The notes under the pieces: generated by a model
Databases searched by the model: none
What the model was told of the DNA's origin: nothing
Seen by the model: the letters and a program-made list of their open reading frames with translations, nothing else
Origin: DATARH01 sp035507475
Lineage (GTDB): Bacteria > Pseudomonadota > Alphaproteobacteria > ATCC43930 > CGMCC-115725
Length of the DNA: 9,812 nt
NCBI GenBank assembly: GCA_035507475.1
Contig: DATJOB010000129.1
Span: 1-9,812 of the forward strand
Direction: 5' to 3'
Shown: in pieces, positions 9,415-9,812 of the stretch
Numbering within the stretch: position 1 is the stretch's first letter
Layout: each line of letters begins with the position of its first letter
Made by a program: the position numbers and the translations under genes

Positions 9415-9443
9415 ATAAGGCCGCGCGGCAGCGGCCAAGTCAA
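9415..9443 (-). promoter_or_regulatory. Putative lepB promoter
   Basis: On the minus strand TTGACT (9443-9438) is followed after 17 nt by CCTTAT (9420-9415). The -35 element matches the sigma-70 consensus in five of six bases; the -10 element is poor. Transcription would start near 9408, leaving about 24 nt of leader before the lepB ATG. The location in the largest gap of this gene run supports it, and it would provide an internal promoter for lepB-rnc-era. Confidence 0.4.
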
Positions 9444-9455
9444 GCGCGCGACTTG
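9436..9455. promoter_or_regulatory. Inverted repeat over the lepB -35 region
   Basis: A perfect 6-bp inverted repeat, CAAGTC-N8-GACTTG, covers the putative -35 element of lepB and sits 19 nt after the acpS stop. It could be a regulator binding site or a small hairpin in read-through RNA. An adjacent GC-rich dyad with GGCAA/TTGCC arms is at about 9454-9472. Neither has a T-run, so no clear terminator separates acpS from lepB. Confidence 0.3.
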
Positions 9456-9474
9456 CCCGCCGCCGCGGCAAATC

Positions 9475-9812
9475 TCAGCCAACGGCCGGCTCCGTCGCGG
9501 GTTCCCGCGGCGCCGGCTCGGCGGTGATGATGACCATCGCCTGGGCGAGCGGCGGCTCGTCGGTGATCGTCAGGTTGACCCGCGCGGTCATCCCCGGCGG
9601 GGTGATCGCTTCGAGCCGCCGCAGCGCACCGCCGGTCAGCAGCATCGACGGCTGGCCGGAAGGCAGGTTGACGACGCCTAGGTCGCGCCAGAAGACGCCG
9701 CGGCGGAAACCGGTGCCGAGCGCCTTCGCCGCCGCCTCTTTGGCAGCGTAGCGCCGGGCATAGCTTGCGGCACGATTGGCGCGACGATCGCACTTGATCC
9801 GCTCGGCCTCGG
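9475..9812 (-). CDS. acpS: Holo-[acyl-carrier-protein] synthase, 3' part
   Basis: The last 112 codons of acpS; its start lies beyond the right edge. AcpS transfers 4'-phosphopantetheine from CoA to a serine of acyl carrier protein, activating it for fatty acid synthesis. The translated fragment contains ARRYAAKEAAAKALGTGF, matching the family FxxKEAxxKAxGTG motif with its metal-binding Glu and substrate-contacting Lys. It is followed by WRDLGVVNLPSGQPSMLLTG and then VNLTITDEPPLAQAMVIITA near the end, the usual place of the LSxSHExxxAxAxVI block. TITDEPP replaces the more common SLSHE form. The N-terminal Asp-containing strand is not in the window. A tail of about 14 Pro/Glu/Ala-rich residues follows the domain. 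The gene is upstream of lepB on the same strand, a common alphaproteobacterial order. Confidence 0.9.
   Translation of the reverse strand, partial: EAERIKCDRRANRAASYARRYAAKEAAAKALGTGFRRGVFWRDLGVVNLPSGQPSMLLTGGALRRLEAITPPGMTARVNLTITDEPPLAQAMVIITAEPAPREPATEPAVG

Noticed and set aside
9440..9793. A 117-residue minus-strand open frame over acpS
   Set aside because: Arg/Pro/Ala-rich with no motif. The frame that ends at 9475 on the same strand encodes the recognisable AcpS sequence.

Overview
The window is a very GC-rich, densely packed bacterial chromosome segment that reads as an alphaproteobacterium, most likely a sphingomonad or close relative. This rests on the gene order acpS-lepB-rnc-era-recO-parC, the style of the Era, LepB, RNase III and ParC sequences, and the absence of mobile-element or phage features. 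The taxonomic placement is inference; no rRNA or other decisive marker is present.

Right two thirds (about 2283-9812, all on the minus strand): a run of core genes read from right to left. It starts with the 3' part of acpS (cut by the right edge), then lepB (signal peptidase I), rnc (RNase III), era (ribosome-assembly GTPase), recO (recombination mediator), parC (topoisomerase IV subunit A) and a 546-residue multi-spanning membrane protein of unknown function. Most junctions are very tight: 5 nt lepB-rnc, 4 nt rnc-era, 20 nt recO-parC, and a one-base TGATG overlap between parC and the membrane protein. The exceptions are acpS-lepB (about 90 nt, with a promoter-like sequence and a dyad) and era-recO (97 nt, with two GC-rich hairpins).

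Left third (1-2286): a small accessory-like cluster. A PLP-dependent threonine/serine dehydratase without an ACT domain (plus strand, 1339-2286) diverges from an ArsR-family winged-helix regulator (minus, 985-1287). Between their start codons lies an AT-rich inverted repeat that stands out in this GC-rich sequence and is the obvious candidate operator. Downstream of the regulator on the minus strand are a TusA-family sulfur carrier and a GNAT acetyltransferase. The dehydratase and the membrane protein converge and share the four bases CTAG, each using them for its stop codon.

The window is mainly housekeeping DNA. I do not see a convincing new multi-gene system. The items most worth a second look are the uncharacterised, possibly GT-C-like membrane protein translationally linked to parC, the ArsR operator, the non-serine residue at the quinolone-contact position of ParC, and the hairpins between era and recO. 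Long open frames opposite parC and the membrane-protein gene are composition artefacts.
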